DNA of 64,000 nt from contig NZ_CP101456.1 of assembly GCF_024362485.1 (NCBI RefSeq), forward strand, positions 1,240,001 to 1,304,000, written 5' to 3'. Both the position numbers and the translations under genes were made by a program. Positions 8,667 through 17,498 of this stretch are shown one piece after another. The notes under the pieces are model-generated. The model did not search any database. It was not told where the DNA came from and worked only from the letters and a program-made list of their open reading frames with translations. Source of the DNA: Natronobeatus ordinarius. GTDB taxonomy: Archaea; Halobacteriota; Halobacteria; Halobacteriales; Natrialbaceae. The stretch's first letter is position 1. Each line of letters opens with the position of its first letter.

Positions 8667-9653
8667 CTAGAACAGGTGGTCCGACTCGTCCTCGAGCAGC
8701 CGGGCCGGGCCGCCGACGTTCCACGTCGTCGTCGAGACGCCGCAGTCGGAGATTTCCGCTTCGACGTACTCGGCGTGTTCCTCGGTGGTGTTGACGTAGA
8801 CGCTCGCGCCGGTGTCCGTCGAGAAGTACACCGGAATCTCCTCCTCTTCGCGGAGTTCGCGCACGCGGTTGAAGACGGCGAGGGTGGCAGGCTGCCAGTA
8901 GACCCAGCCGGAGGGTCCGGTCATCGTCGTCGCGGCGAGGGAAAGCGAGTCGTGCTCGGCGAGTTCGAACGCCCGCTCGAAGTCGTCCGTTCGGAGGGCG
9001 TCACGCATCTCGGCGATCTGGCCGTGGACGTGGGCCATCCGCGCCTCGAACATGTGGCTGTCGGCGGCCTCCCGATGTGCCGACTCGGTGTGTTTGTGGT
9101 AGGGGACGAGCGCGACGATCGTTCGCAGCTCCTCGTGGAGGTTCGTCGGAACGCGTCGGGAGACGCAGTCCTCGTCGTTGAGCCCGGTGTAGAGCTGGGA
9201 GAACGCACCCGTCACCGCGCGGGCGGCCGACGCTGAGCCGACGCGGGCGATCGTCGAGATCTCCTGGCGGGTGACGTCGAGTTCGGCCGCCTCGGCCAGC
9301 GCCACTGCGGCCGCAGCGAAGCCCGACGAGGATGAGCCCAGCCCGACGTTCGACGGGAAGCTGTTCTCGCTCTCGATCCGAACCGGGTACACCGTGTGGG
9401 CGGCGTCGGACATCCCGCGCGCCTTGTCGACGACGGCCTCGAGGCGTTCGAACGCGCGACCCTCGAGTTCCTCGCCGTCGACGACGTAGACGTCGTCGTC
9501 GTAGTCCATCGAGAACTCGACGGTCGTCCGGGTGTGGCTCGGGGCCGTACAGACGCTGATGCTGTCGTGGTAGGGCAGCCGTTCGATGTCGTCGCGCATC
9601 CCGTGGTACTTGACCAGCCCCTGGATCGGGTGGGCCATGGCCGTCGCTTTCAT
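8667..9653 (-). CDS. Phosphomevalonate decarboxylase (GHMP kinase superfamily)
   Basis: A 328-residue protein of the diphosphomevalonate decarboxylase family. In haloarchaea this protein decarboxylates mevalonate 5-phosphate to isopentenyl phosphate in the alternative mevalonate pathway that feeds archaeal lipid synthesis. The GHMP ATP-binding loop is FPSNVGLGSSSSGFAAAA, and the N-terminus MKATAMAHPIQGLVKYHGM matches the family. The ATG at 9653 is chosen because the frame upstream of it is the reverse complement of nth. Just downstream (on the other side of the stop) is the 32-bp tandem repeat. Family identity is firm; the monophosphate specificity is taken from known haloarchaeal homologues. 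Confidence 0.92.
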   Translation of the reverse strand: MKATAMAHPIQGLVKYHGMRDDIERLPYHDSISVCTAPSHTRTTVEFSMDYDDDVYVVDGEELEGRAFERLEAVVDKARGMSDAAHTVYPVRIESENSFPSNVGLGSSSSGFAAAAVALAEAAELDVTRQEISTIARVGSASAARAVTGAFSQLYTGLNDEDCVSRRVPTNLHEELRTIVALVPYHKHTESAHREAADSHMFEARMAHVHGQIAEMRDALRTDDFERAFELAEHDSLSLAATTMTGPSGWVYWQPATLAVFNRVRELREEEEIPVYFSTDTGASVYVNTTEEHAEYVEAEISDCGVSTTTWNVGGPARLLEDESDHLF

Positions 9654-9785
9654 ACCCAGACAGGTGTCTGATGGGTGCATAAAGGTCACGACTCGACGAA
9701 CGTCGGTCGAACCTGCCGTCGGTCGCCGGCTCGAGGCCGGGAGCGAACCCGAACGCTCAAACGACGGGCCTCCCACCCCACCCAT

Positions 9786-10469
9786 ATGGGAACGCCGTGC
9801 GGTACTCGTGAGGAACAGGCCGATGTAGTCATCGAGCGACTCGAGGAGGCCTACCCCGACTCGACGATCTCGCTTCGGTACGCGAATCGCCTCGAGTTGC
9901 TGATTGCCGTCATCCTCTCGGCGCAGTGTACGGACGCGCGGGTGAACCAGGAGACCGAGCACCTCTTCTCGAAGTACGACGGGCCGGCGGACTACGCGAA
10001 CGCTCCCCAGGAGGAACTCGCCGAGGACCTGAACTCGATCACCTACTACAACAACAAGGCGAAATACATCCGCGAGGCGTGTGCGAAAATCCTCGAGGAA
10101 CACGACGGCGAGGTGCCCGACACGATGACCGAGTTGACCGACCTCCCCGGCGTGGGGCGAAAGACGGCGAACGTCGTCCTCCAGCACGGCCACGACGTCG
10201 TCGAGGGCATCGTCGTCGACACCCACGTGCAACGACTCTCGCGTCGGCTGGGGCTGACCGAGGAACAGTATCCCGAGCCGATCGAGGCGGACCTGATGGG
10301 CGTCGTCCCCGAGGGCTACTGGCAGCAGTTCACCCACCTCTGCATCGACCACGGTCGGGCGGTCTGCACGGCTCGGAACCCGTCCTGTGAGGAGTGCGTG
10401 CTCGCGGACGTCTGCCCCGCAGAACGCGGTGACAGCGAGATCGATCTCGCCTCGGGCGAGCCCTGGTAG
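9786..10469 (+). CDS. nth: Endonuclease III, DNA glycosylase/AP lyase
   Basis: A 227-residue helix-hairpin-helix glycosylase that removes oxidised pyrimidines and nicks the abasic site in base excision repair. The HhH motif is LPGVGRKTANVV with catalytic Lys126. The catalytic Asp is Asp145 in VVDTHV. The [4Fe-4S] cluster ligands are Cys194, 201, 204 and 210 with the canonical C-x6-C-x2-C-x5-C spacing. It is divergent from the phosphomevalonate decarboxylase gene, with 132 nt between the two starts. Confidence 0.96.
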   Translation: MGTPCGTREEQADVVIERLEEAYPDSTISLRYANRLELLIAVILSAQCTDARVNQETEHLFSKYDGPADYANAPQEELAEDLNSITYYNNKAKYIREACAKILEEHDGEVPDTMTELTDLPGVGRKTANVVLQHGHDVVEGIVVDTHVQRLSRRLGLTEEQYPEPIEADLMGVVPEGYWQQFTHLCIDHGRAVCTARNPSCEECVLADVCPAERGDSEIDLASGEPW

Positions 10470-10547
10470 CCGAGTCGGACCCGACGCTGTGCTCGCAAGG
10501 CCAACCGCTTTTCACCTCACTGCGCTACCGCCACGGGCGTGAGCACT

Positions 10548-10790
10548 ATGTCCAATGAATCCACCGACCACGGCCGCGACGTCGAACTCGAGCGAGAGGA
10601 TCCCGAGGCCGAGGAAGCCGAGGAGATCGACGAGGAGGAACTCACCGAGGCCCAGCAGGAGGCCCGACGCGAGCAACGGGAAGAACAGCGCCGCCAGGAC
10701 ATCGAACACCAGTCCGACGAGCGCGAGAACGACGCCCTCGAGAACGTAAATCCCGACCACCACCGGGACGAAGAGCCGTACAACAGCTAG
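10548..10790 (+). CDS. Small highly charged hypothetical protein
   Basis: An 80-residue protein that is almost entirely charged and polar (long stretches of Glu, Arg, Asp and Gln), predicted to be one extended helix or coiled coil, with a short C-terminal His/Asp tail. A GTG 9 nt upstream (10539) is an alternative start. It lacks hydrophobic core residues and recognised domains. It has its own spacer from nth (78 nt). Haloarchaea encode many such acidic helical proteins of unknown role, and I assign no function. Confidence 0.65.
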   Translation: MSNESTDHGRDVELEREDPEAEEAEEIDEEELTEAQQEARREQREEQRRQDIEHQSDERENDALENVNPDHHRDEEPYNS

Positions 10791-10931
10791 CGTGCGTCGA
10801 CGCCGCGTCTCCTTCGTCGTCTGGAACGCCAGTTTCGATCACGGCCGCCACGACTGACTCGAGTCCCGCCGGCGAGTCACCCCGTCGCCGAGACGGGCAC
10901 AGTTAAGGTTCGCGACGAGCACCCTCGAGTC

Positions 10932-11696
10932 ATGCACGTCGACGAAGCTGACGGAGTGTTACGGATCACGTTCGACCGGCCCGGCGTCCTGAACGCGTTT
11001 TCGATGGAGACAGCGGTCGAGTTCGCCGAGCACGTCGCGAGTGCCGATCCCGACGACCACCACGCCGTCGTCGTCACGGGTGAGGGCGACGCCTTCAGCG
11101 CCGGCGGGGACATCGAGGCGATGGCCGAGCGACGCGAGACGCCACAGGACGCCTACGAGCGAATCTGTGAGACCTTCGGCCGGATCGTCGAGGAGATGCT
11201 CGAGTGTCCGGTGCCGATCGTGGCGAAGGTCAACGGCGACGCGGTGGGGGCGGGGCTCGCTATCACGGCGCTCTCGGATTTCGCCTACGCCGTTCCTGAT
11301 GCCCGTTTTTCCTGTGCGTTCGTTCGCGTCGGCCTCATCCCCGACACGGGTGGAACGTTCATCCTGCCCGAACTCGTGGGGCTGCGAACCGCGAAACAGC
11401 TCGCGTTCACCGGCGAGTTCTTCGACGCCGAGCGGGCTGCCGACCTCGACCTGATCAACGAGGCCGTCGCGGCCGACGACCTCGACGACCGCGTCGACGA
11501 GCTCGTCGAGACGCTCTCCCGGCGGCCGACGCTCACCATCGGGCTGACGAAGCAGGCGATGCACGAGAACCTCGGCCGGAGCTGGTCCGAGGCGCTCGAC
11601 TACGAGAACCTGCTTCAGGTGCAAGCCTACAGCTCCGACGACCACGAGGAAGGCGTCAGCGCCTTCCTCGAGGGACGGAAACCCGACTTCAACTGA
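10932..11696 (+). CDS. Enoyl-CoA hydratase/isomerase family protein (crotonase fold)
   Basis: A 254-residue crotonase-superfamily enzyme. The two oxyanion-hole segments are visible: DAFSAGGDIEAM (about residues 55-66) and NGDAVGAGLAITALSDFAYA (about 103-122), followed by RVGLIPDTGGTF. Family members hydrate or isomerise acyl-CoA double bonds, mostly in fatty-acid or amino-acid degradation. There is no adjacent acyl-CoA dehydrogenase or thiolase to define the substrate. TTAAGGTT at 10902-10909, about 25 nt upstream of the ATG, is TATA-like and suggests a leaderless mRNA. Confidence 0.88.
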   Translation: MHVDEADGVLRITFDRPGVLNAFSMETAVEFAEHVASADPDDHHAVVVTGEGDAFSAGGDIEAMAERRETPQDAYERICETFGRIVEEMLECPVPIVAKVNGDAVGAGLAITALSDFAYAVPDARFSCAFVRVGLIPDTGGTFILPELVGLRTAKQLAFTGEFFDAERAADLDLINEAVAADDLDDRVDELVETLSRRPTLTIGLTKQAMHENLGRSWSEALDYENLLQVQAYSSDDHEEGVSAFLEGRKPDFN

Positions 11697-11799
11697 CGGG
11701 AACGGAATCGAGTGGGTGCAGGGTGTTCGATCGACGCTCGCACGACAGGCATGCGAAAGCATCACCGACTTCCCGCGACGGGCCCTTCGCTATACCGTT

Positions 11800-12462
11800 A
11801 TGTCCGCACAGTTCACTGACGACGACGTCGGCAAGACAGTGGTCAACGCGAACGGCGAGGACGTGGGGATCGTCGCGGCCATCGAGCACGGCACCGCCCA
11901 CGTCGAGCCCGATCCAGGGATGTTCGAGACCATCAAGGCCAAACTCGGCTGGGAAGGGTCGGGAGACGACAGTTACCCACTGCAGGAGACGGCCGTGGCC
12001 GAGATCACCGACGATCACATTCGGCTCGAGGGCGACCTCTCGGGCGCCGGTGGATCGACGGGGACCGACACCGAGATGGGGTCGGGAGCAGGCACCGACA
12101 CCGGGACGAGAACCGACACGGGCGTTAGAGACGACGATGACGACCTGATCGGCGACGACACCGGCATGAGAGACGACGAGGGCATCATGGGCGACGATGA
12201 CGACGACCTGATCGGCGACGACGACGAAGGTCTCATGGGAGACGGTGACGACGACCTGATCGGCGACGACGACACCGGGACGAGAGGTGGAACCGGGACG
12301 AGAGACGACACCGGCATGAGAGACGACGACGATCTGATCGGTGATGACGACGAGGGCCTGATCGGCGACGACGATGACGACCTGATCGGTGACGACGACG
12401 ACGACGAACTCCTCGGCGACGACGACCGCGACCGTGATCGCGACCGCGACGACGTCGTCTGA
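11800..12462 (+). CDS. PRC-barrel domain protein with Asp-rich repetitive C-terminal half
   Basis: A 220-residue protein. Residues 1-80 form a PRC-barrel-like domain (DDDVGKTVVNANGEDVGIV...). From about residue 85 the sequence is low complexity and built from repeated acidic blocks of the type DDDLIGDDDEG interspersed with TGTRDDTG linkers, with at least seven copies of the L(I/M)GDD core. The tail ends in alternating Asp and Arg. PRC barrels occur in RNA-processing and photosynthetic proteins and act as interaction modules. The acidic repeats could bind divalent cations or keep the protein soluble at high salt; either role is inference. Confidence 0.85.
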   Translation: MSAQFTDDDVGKTVVNANGEDVGIVAAIEHGTAHVEPDPGMFETIKAKLGWEGSGDDSYPLQETAVAEITDDHIRLEGDLSGAGGSTGTDTEMGSGAGTDTGTRTDTGVRDDDDDLIGDDTGMRDDEGIMGDDDDDLIGDDDEGLMGDGDDDLIGDDDTGTRGGTGTRDDTGMRDDDDLIGDDDEGLIGDDDDDLIGDDDDDELLGDDDRDRDRDRDDVV

Positions 12463-12583
12463 TCGGCGACTCGAGCACGGTTCCGGAGAATCGGTTCGGT
12501 TGCACCGATCGGTTTCGCTATTTCAGCTTCCGTAGCCCGCGGCCCGTCGAACTCGAGTCGGCCGCCGACTGGCCCGTCGGGCG

Positions 12584-13462
12584 CTACAATCCGAGGAACT
12601 CCTCGGCGGTCTCCCAGAGGATCTTTCGCTGAATCTCCTCGGGGAACTCGAGCTCGGCGAACTGCTCGAGCCACGGCTTGGGCTCGAGCATGGGGTAGTC
12701 AGTGCCGAACATGACCTTGTCCTTGAGCAGGGTTTTCGCGTAGTGGAGCACCTGGTCGTCGATGTACCTGGGCATCCAGCCCGAGAGGTCCATGTAGACG
12801 TTGCCCTTCTGCTGGCAGATGGCGAGCTGTTCTTTCTCCCAGGGGTAGGCGGGATGGGCAATGAGGATCTGGAGCTCGGGGAACTCCGCGGCGACGTCGT
12901 CGATCAGCATCGGGTTGCCGTACTTGATCTTCAGGCCGCGTCCACCGGGCGAACAGGCGCCGAGCGTGGAGTTGCCGCCGTGGAAGACCACCGGAACCTC
13001 GAGGCCCTCGATCGTCGCCCACAGCTCTCGGTGTTCGGGCGCGGAGGGGTCGAATCCCTGGGCGATCTGCTGGAACTTGAAGCCGACGAGGTCGAGGTCC
13101 TCGACGCAGCGGATCGCCTCCTCGACGCAGTCGTCTTTGAGGGGGTCGACGGAGCCAAAGCCGATGAAGAAGTCGTCGTACTCGTCGCGCACCTCCGCGA
13201 CGTAGTCGTTGGGCACCGGTGGGTTGCCCGTGTTGGTCTCGGCGTCCCACCCCAGCAGGACGGCACGGCCGACGCCGACCTCGTGGTACTCCTCGATCAT
13301 GTGCTCGTAGGTATCGGTCTCGAGGTCGGTACCGAAGCGGTCGGCGGCGTCTTTCATCATCTGGCCGCCCGCGTCGTGGAGGAACTCGCTGGTGGGCTGG
13401 TGTGCGTGCGTGTCGATCGCTCGCGGCCCGTCGGCCGCCTCGAGCGCTGTCGGGAGTGCCAT
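12584..13462 (-). CDS. Amidohydrolase family protein (ACMSD-like)
   Basis: A 292-residue metal-dependent hydrolase of the amidohydrolase_2 type. Metal and active-site motifs appear in order: DTHAHQP near the N-terminus, VVFHGGN in the middle, LIAHPAYPW, and a C-terminal FGTDYPM with the catalytic Asp. Such proteins carry out C-C decarboxylations or hydrolyses (for example amino-carboxymuconate-semialdehyde or gamma-resorcylate decarboxylases). The substrate here is unknown and the neighbours give no pathway. The ATG at 13462 is preferred because a longer frame would run into the CapA-like gene's end. Confidence 0.88.
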   Translation of the reverse strand: MALPTALEAADGPRAIDTHAHQPTSEFLHDAGGQMMKDAADRFGTDLETDTYEHMIEEYHEVGVGRAVLLGWDAETNTGNPPVPNDYVAEVRDEYDDFFIGFGSVDPLKDDCVEEAIRCVEDLDLVGFKFQQIAQGFDPSAPEHRELWATIEGLEVPVVFHGGNSTLGACSPGGRGLKIKYGNPMLIDDVAAEFPELQILIAHPAYPWEKEQLAICQQKGNVYMDLSGWMPRYIDDQVLHYAKTLLKDKVMFGTDYPMLEPKPWLEQFAELEFPEEIQRKILWETAEEFLGL

Positions 13463-13512
13463 ACTGGTGGGTGCGTGCCGACGCGCTAAAAGCTGCCACG
13501 ATTTTGGCCCGA

Positions 13513-14511
13513 TCACAGCTCGAGGACGAGCTCCTCCCCGTCTCGCTCGAAGCTCGTGCCGAACGGCTCGGAGCGCTCGCGCATCCGGTCGCGCGACCAG
13601 GAGGCGGCGGGTTCGGTCGCCCGGTAGACGGCGCAGTTGTCGATCCGGGTGGGGAAGAGGCGCAGCTCGCCGATCTCGCCCGTGTCAGGCTCGAGCCGGG
13701 CCTCGAAGAGGAAGCTCCGATCGTTGTGCAGCCGACGATCGATCGCGTAGTCGTCGACGAAGTCGCCGCAGTCGTAGCAGACGGGGACGCCGTCGATCAC
13801 CTCGATCCCCTGGAAGACGTGTGCGCTGTGGCCGTGGATCAGGTCGACGCCCTCCTCGACGAGAAAGCGAGCGAACCGGCGGTGGGCCGGTGCGGGTTCT
13901 TCGACCATGTTCGGTCCCCAGTGCAGCGAGGCGACGAGCAGGTCCGACCGCTCGTCCCGCGCGGCCAGCAGCGCCTCGCGGGCTCGTTCTCGAGCCGCCT
14001 CCTCGTCGTCCTCGATCGGGAGGAACGCCGTTCCCGGCTCGTCCCCCGCTGCGGCGTACTCGGGCGTGTTGTCGGTGAACGAGACGAACGTCACCCGCAG
14101 GTCGCCCACGGTGATCGTCGCTGGTTCGAACGCCTCGGTCTCGTCTCTGCCCGCGCCCGTGTGAGCGATGCCGGCGTCCTCGAGTTCCGAAAGCGTGTCG
14201 TAGAGGGCGGGCTCTTCGAAGTCGAGGACGTGGTTGTTCGCCAGTGCGGCGAACGAGACGTCGACGTCCTCGAGGGCGGGGACGGCCCAGTCGGGATCGG
14301 CGCGGAAGTGAAACGGACGATGCGTCAGGGTCCACGGCTGGCCTCGCGTCGAGAGCGCACACTCGAGGTTGATCGCCAGCGCGTCGAGCGAGCGAAGGTG
14401 CTCGCGGAGGTCGCCCCAGACGGCGCCGACGGATCGGTTCCGGTGACGCTCGTCGACGAGTCGACCGAGCATGACGTCGCCGGTCAACCCGAGCCGAAGG
14501 GAGGTGGCCAT
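13513..14511 (-). CDS. CapA/PgsA-like metallophosphatase-fold protein
   Basis: A 332-residue protein of the CapA family, related to calcineurin-like phosphoesterases. It shows LGLTGDVMLGR at the N-terminus, ANNHVLDF in the middle (the NNH metal site), and HSAHVFQGIE near residue 225. Bacterial CapA/PgsA proteins take part in poly-gamma-glutamate capsule synthesis, but they carry a membrane anchor that this protein lacks. A soluble phosphoesterase role is therefore equally likely. It lies upstream of the amidohydrolase gene on the same strand with about 50 nt between them. Confidence 0.85.
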   Translation of the reverse strand: MATSLRLGLTGDVMLGRLVDERHRNRSVGAVWGDLREHLRSLDALAINLECALSTRGQPWTLTHRPFHFRADPDWAVPALEDVDVSFAALANNHVLDFEEPALYDTLSELEDAGIAHTGAGRDETEAFEPATITVGDLRVTFVSFTDNTPEYAAAGDEPGTAFLPIEDDEEAARERAREALLAARDERSDLLVASLHWGPNMVEEPAPAHRRFARFLVEEGVDLIHGHSAHVFQGIEVIDGVPVCYDCGDFVDDYAIDRRLHNDRSFLFEARLEPDTGEIGELRLFPTRIDNCAVYRATEPAASWSRDRMRERSEPFGTSFERDGEELVLEL

Positions 14512-14615
14512 AGTCGGTCGAGTACGGCTCGCACGGTGATAAAGGAAAACCCGAAATCGGCTGTCGCTGTCGAGGTGCCCACAGAACTATATGCTTCTCG
14601 AGGCTGCGTGTAACC

Positions 14616-14622
14616 GAGGTGA
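14616..14622 (+). promoter_or_regulatory. Shine-Dalgarno sequence fixing the universal stress protein start
   Basis: GAGGTGA ends 5 nt before the ATG at 14628. The GTG inside it (14619) is in frame but is part of the ribosome-binding site, so the ATG is the better start. Confidence 0.7.
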
Positions 14623-14627
14623 ACCCA

Positions 14628-15074
14628 ATGCACTTTCTCGTTGCAACCGACGGCTCCACGGAGAGCGAGGAGGCACTCGAGCACGCGATCGACCTCGCCG
14701 CCGCCGCGGGTGCGCGCCTGACCGTGGTCAACGCCGTCCAGCCGCGGATCCGGTCGGGTGGCCTCGAGCCGACCCGGTCGCTCTCCGACGCCGAGCGCCG
14801 ACTGATCGTCGAGAACGTCGAGGAGGCGGAAGCTCGCGGGGAAGCGATCCTCGAGCGCGCCGCCGAGACGGTCTCGGAGGCGGGGGTCGACGTCGACACC
14901 GAGTTGCTGTACGGTAGTCCCGTCGAGACCATCGTCGAGTACGCCGACCCCGACGTCCACGACGTTCTCGTCGTCGGCCACCGGGGACTGTCCGGTCGGG
15001 CCGAGTCGCTGCTCGGGAGCACCGCGAGTGAACTCATCCGTCGGGCACCCGTGCCGGTCACGGTCGTCAGGTGA
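14628..15074 (+). CDS. Universal stress protein A family
   Basis: A 148-residue UspA-domain protein. It starts HFLVATDGSTESEEALEHA, the usual first strand and helix, and ends with the ATP-binding motif G-2x-G-9x-G-S (GHRGLSGRAESLLGST) and APVPVTVVR. Such proteins bind ATP and act in stress responses; the specific trigger is not visible. A convergent second UspA gene (15133-15570) is 58 nt away, so the two form a tail-to-tail pair. Confidence 0.93.
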   Translation: MHFLVATDGSTESEEALEHAIDLAAAAGARLTVVNAVQPRIRSGGLEPTRSLSDAERRLIVENVEEAEARGEAILERAAETVSEAGVDVDTELLYGSPVETIVEYADPDVHDVLVVGHRGLSGRAESLLGSTASELIRRAPVPVTVVR

Positions 15075-15132
15075 GGCCGTCGGCCCGGCCGGGGTCGGCC
15101 GGACGACTGGGCTCGTCTCGTCCCCGTCAGCC

Positions 15133-15570
15133 TCAGGAGTTCGCTCGCCGAACGGTGACCACCGGGACGTCAGCGAGCCTGACGACTCGCTCCGTGACGC
15201 TCCCGAGGAGATAGCGACCGATCCCCGTCCGGCCGTGGGTTCCCATGACGATCAGGTCGACGTCCTGGTCCGCAGTGTACTCGAGGATCGTCCGGTGTGG
15301 CGTCCCGCGCGCGAGTTTCGTGGTGATTCGATCCCGTTCGAGGCCAGCCTCGTGGGCCCGTTCGGCGACGTCCTCGAGGATGTGCTCGCCCGCGGACTCG
15401 AATTCCTCGACGATCGTTCCGACCTCGATGTCACCCGTGACGACGCTCGCGTCGACGACGTAGAGGACGTGTAACTCGGCGTCGTACTGCCCAGCGAGGT
15501 CGACGGCGTGCTCGAGTGCGTCGTCGGTCGCCTCGCCGCCGTCAGTCGGGAGGAGGATTCGCCGGTACAT
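15133..15570 (-). CDS. Universal stress protein A family
   Basis: A 145-residue UspA-domain protein beginning MYRRILLPTDGGEATDDAL and ending with an intact nucleotide motif (GTHGRTGIGRYLLGSV) followed by DVPVVTVRRA. It is convergent with the other UspA gene and only moderately similar to it, so the pair is not a recent duplication. The purine-rich GGAGG immediately before the ATG is too close to act as a normal ribosome-binding site, so a leaderless or near-leaderless mRNA is likely. Confidence 0.93.
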   Translation of the reverse strand: MYRRILLPTDGGEATDDALEHAVDLAGQYDAELHVLYVVDASVVTGDIEVGTIVEEFESAGEHILEDVAERAHEAGLERDRITTKLARGTPHRTILEYTADQDVDLIVMGTHGRTGIGRYLLGSVTERVVRLADVPVVTVRRANS

Positions 15571-15785
15571 GCCTCCGAAGAGGAGACCAACGGGCAAAAC
15601 AGTGTGCCCCGAACGGCTCGTGTCGGTCTCGGTCGGCCGGACGGGGTGTGCACTCGGCCCGGACGGGTTTCGGGTACCGAAGCGTTATTCCCGTACGCCG
15701 GTGAATCGTCGACAATGACAGTGCCCTCGCCGTTCACCGCGCCCCTCGTATCAGTTGCCGACGACCCGAACGTCACCAGGGTTCG

Positions 15786-16343
15786 ATGTCGGTCGACGAA
15801 CTGACCCTGCGCGCCGACGAGGCGGCCCGTCGGTCGGCGGAGCTCTACCGGCGCCTCGAGAACCGGTACGACGAGTTTCTCCCTCGCGAGCGGACGCGCC
15901 GCATCTCACGACATCGATTCAGCACGCTCCTCGAGCGGATCAGACGTACGGGGCTTCCGTACGGCGTCCATACGATCGTCTACCGGGACTCCGGCGAACT
16001 CCTGCTGGTTCGCCACGAGGGGGTCGACCGATGGGTGCTCCCCGGCGGGGGGATCGACGGCGACGAATCGTTGCTCGAGGCGGCCCGCCGCGAACTCGCC
16101 GAGGAGGCAGGCGTCGAGGCGCGATACGACGGACTCGCGATGCTCACCCGGATCGAACTCGCCACCGGCGGCTACCGGACCTGGGGCGTCCTCCCGATCT
16201 TCGCCGCCAGCGCGGAGACGCTCGAACTCGACGTGACCGATCCCGACGGAGAGATATCCATGGCGCGCTGGTTCGAGGAACTCCCGGAGGACACGCGCGA
16301 CCGCGACGAACTGCTCGCCTGGCGGCGGCGAATGCTCGAGTGA
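15786..16343 (+). CDS. NUDIX hydrolase
   Basis: A 185-residue protein with a complete Nudix box (G-x5-E-x7-REL-x-EE-x-G) around residues 88-110, preceded by WVLPGG. The N-terminal 50 residues form an extra helical region (VDELTLRADEAARRSAELY...), as in several haloarchaeal Nudix proteins. These enzymes hydrolyse nucleoside diphosphates linked to another moiety. The exact substrate (NDP-sugar, oxidised nucleotide, NADH) cannot be decided from the sequence. Confidence 0.93.
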   Translation: MSVDELTLRADEAARRSAELYRRLENRYDEFLPRERTRRISRHRFSTLLERIRRTGLPYGVHTIVYRDSGELLLVRHEGVDRWVLPGGGIDGDESLLEAARRELAEEAGVEARYDGLAMLTRIELATGGYRTWGVLPIFAASAETLELDVTDPDGEISMARWFEELPEDTRDRDELLAWRRRMLE

Positions 16344-16382
16344 CGACCTGCGCTGGCCGCGACGACGGAACCTGCCGTCAGG

Positions 16383-17222
16383 TCACTCTTCCGTGGCGGG
16401 CTCTCCGTGGGTGACACCCTCGCGCGCCTCGGCTGACAGCCGACGGAGCGCTGCCTGGGCGTTCGCCGCGTCGTAGCCGAAGAAGACGTCCTTCCCGTAG
16501 GCGTCGGCGACCTCGGTCGCGTGGATCAGGTTATCGACGTCGACGTTCACGGCGTAGAGTTCGATGCTGAACGGCGTCTCGAGTGCGCTCTGGAAGCCCT
16601 TCGCGATGGTCTCGAGCCAGTAGGTCGTCCCGTAGTGTGTATCGTAGAGCGGGACGACGAACTCGTCGACGTGTGCTGCGAGCGCCGGAAGGTCGAGGCC
16701 GGCGCGTTCGTAGAGGTGGCCGGGGTACGGGTCCGGGTAGAGCGTCAGGTAGACGCGACCTGGGATTCGATCGGCGGCCTCGGAGACGAAGTCGGTGATG
16801 ACGCTCGCTCGCCACTCGAGGCGGTCGTCGAACTCGCTCGCGGCGAACGCTTCGGCGCAGCGATCGCAGTGGCAGTACTCCGCGCGCGGAAAGCCGACGT
16901 CGTCGAGGCGGACGTCCGCGTTCGCGGCGACGCAGTCGTCGACGATCTCGAGTAGCCCCTCGCGGTACTCCTCGCGGGTCGGGCAGACGTACGCCCAGTC
17001 GAAGTAGGGCTGCTCGCGAGTGGCGCGGTTGCCCTCGTCGTCGACGGGGACGAGCGAGGGGTCGGCGTCGGCGGCGGCGTTGTCCCCGAAACAGGAGACC
17101 ATGTTGACGGCCTCGGGGAGCGGTTCGGCGGACCTGCCGGTGACGTCTTTGACTTCGTAGAAACCGCGATCGAACGCGTCCCAGGTCACCTCTTCGGCGT
17201 TCCGGGTGACGACTCCATACAT
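16383..17222 (-). CDS. Conserved hypothetical protein, probable TIM-barrel hydrolase-like
   Basis: A 279-residue soluble protein with the alternating helix/strand pattern of a TIM barrel. Notable segments are RLDDVGFPRAEYCHCDRC (a CxCxxC cysteine cluster), VYLTLYPDPYPGHLYERAG, FVVPLYDTHYG, and FSIELYAVNVDVDNL near the C-terminus. The strand-end acidic and aromatic residues resemble sugar-hydrolase-like barrels, but I cannot name a family with certainty. It is followed on the same strand by a 36-codon membrane peptide gene further upstream. Confidence 0.7.
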   Translation of the reverse strand: MYGVVTRNAEEVTWDAFDRGFYEVKDVTGRSAEPLPEAVNMVSCFGDNAAADADPSLVPVDDEGNRATREQPYFDWAYVCPTREEYREGLLEIVDDCVAANADVRLDDVGFPRAEYCHCDRCAEAFAASEFDDRLEWRASVITDFVSEAADRIPGRVYLTLYPDPYPGHLYERAGLDLPALAAHVDEFVVPLYDTHYGTTYWLETIAKGFQSALETPFSIELYAVNVDVDNLIHATEVADAYGKDVFFGYDAANAQAALRRLSAEAREGVTHGEPATEE

Positions 17223-17265
17223 ACCCGACCGGAGGGCCTGGAGAGAGTAAGGCGTTCGGTCTCAG

Positions 17266-17376
17266 TTATTCGACTGGGTCGTACTCGATCTCGGGGTCCG
17301 TCGAACTGCTGAAGACGACTTTCCAGACGAGGGCGATTACGACCAGGGCGATCAGGATTTTAATGGCTCGCGACAT
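17266..17376 (-). CDS. 36-residue single-span membrane peptide
   Basis: A short frame, ATG at 17376-17374 and TAA at 17268-17266, encoding 36 residues. It begins MSRAIKILIALVVIALVW, a basic N-terminus followed by a hydrophobic span, and ends in an acidic tail (SSSTDPEIEYDPVE). This charge pattern (positive inside, acidic tail) is what a real haloarchaeal bitopic peptide looks like. It sits alone between the barrel gene and pyrI. AT-rich sequence upstream (TTAGATTTTTCTAGA around 17405-17420) could supply the promoter. The function is unknown. Confidence 0.65.
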   Translation of the reverse strand: MSRAIKILIALVVIALVWKVVFSSSTDPEIEYDPVE

Positions 17377-17498
17377 GTACGTCAGTATCGTCGACCGGCA
17401 CGCACTTAGATTTTTCTAGAGGTTCGGTTGCATGGGAGAAGTCATCGCTGGCAAACCGGGCCGCGCGTCGAGCCACAGCGGGTGAGCGATCGCTCGTC

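Noticed and set aside
7949-8724. Long open frames on the minus strand through the 32-bp repeat
   Set aside because: The unit is not a multiple of three, so the frames cycle through all three readings of the same repeat. They are by-products of high GC.
15133-15570. Shine-Dalgarno GGAGG before the second universal stress gene
   Set aside because: It ends only one base before the ATG, too close to function in initiation.
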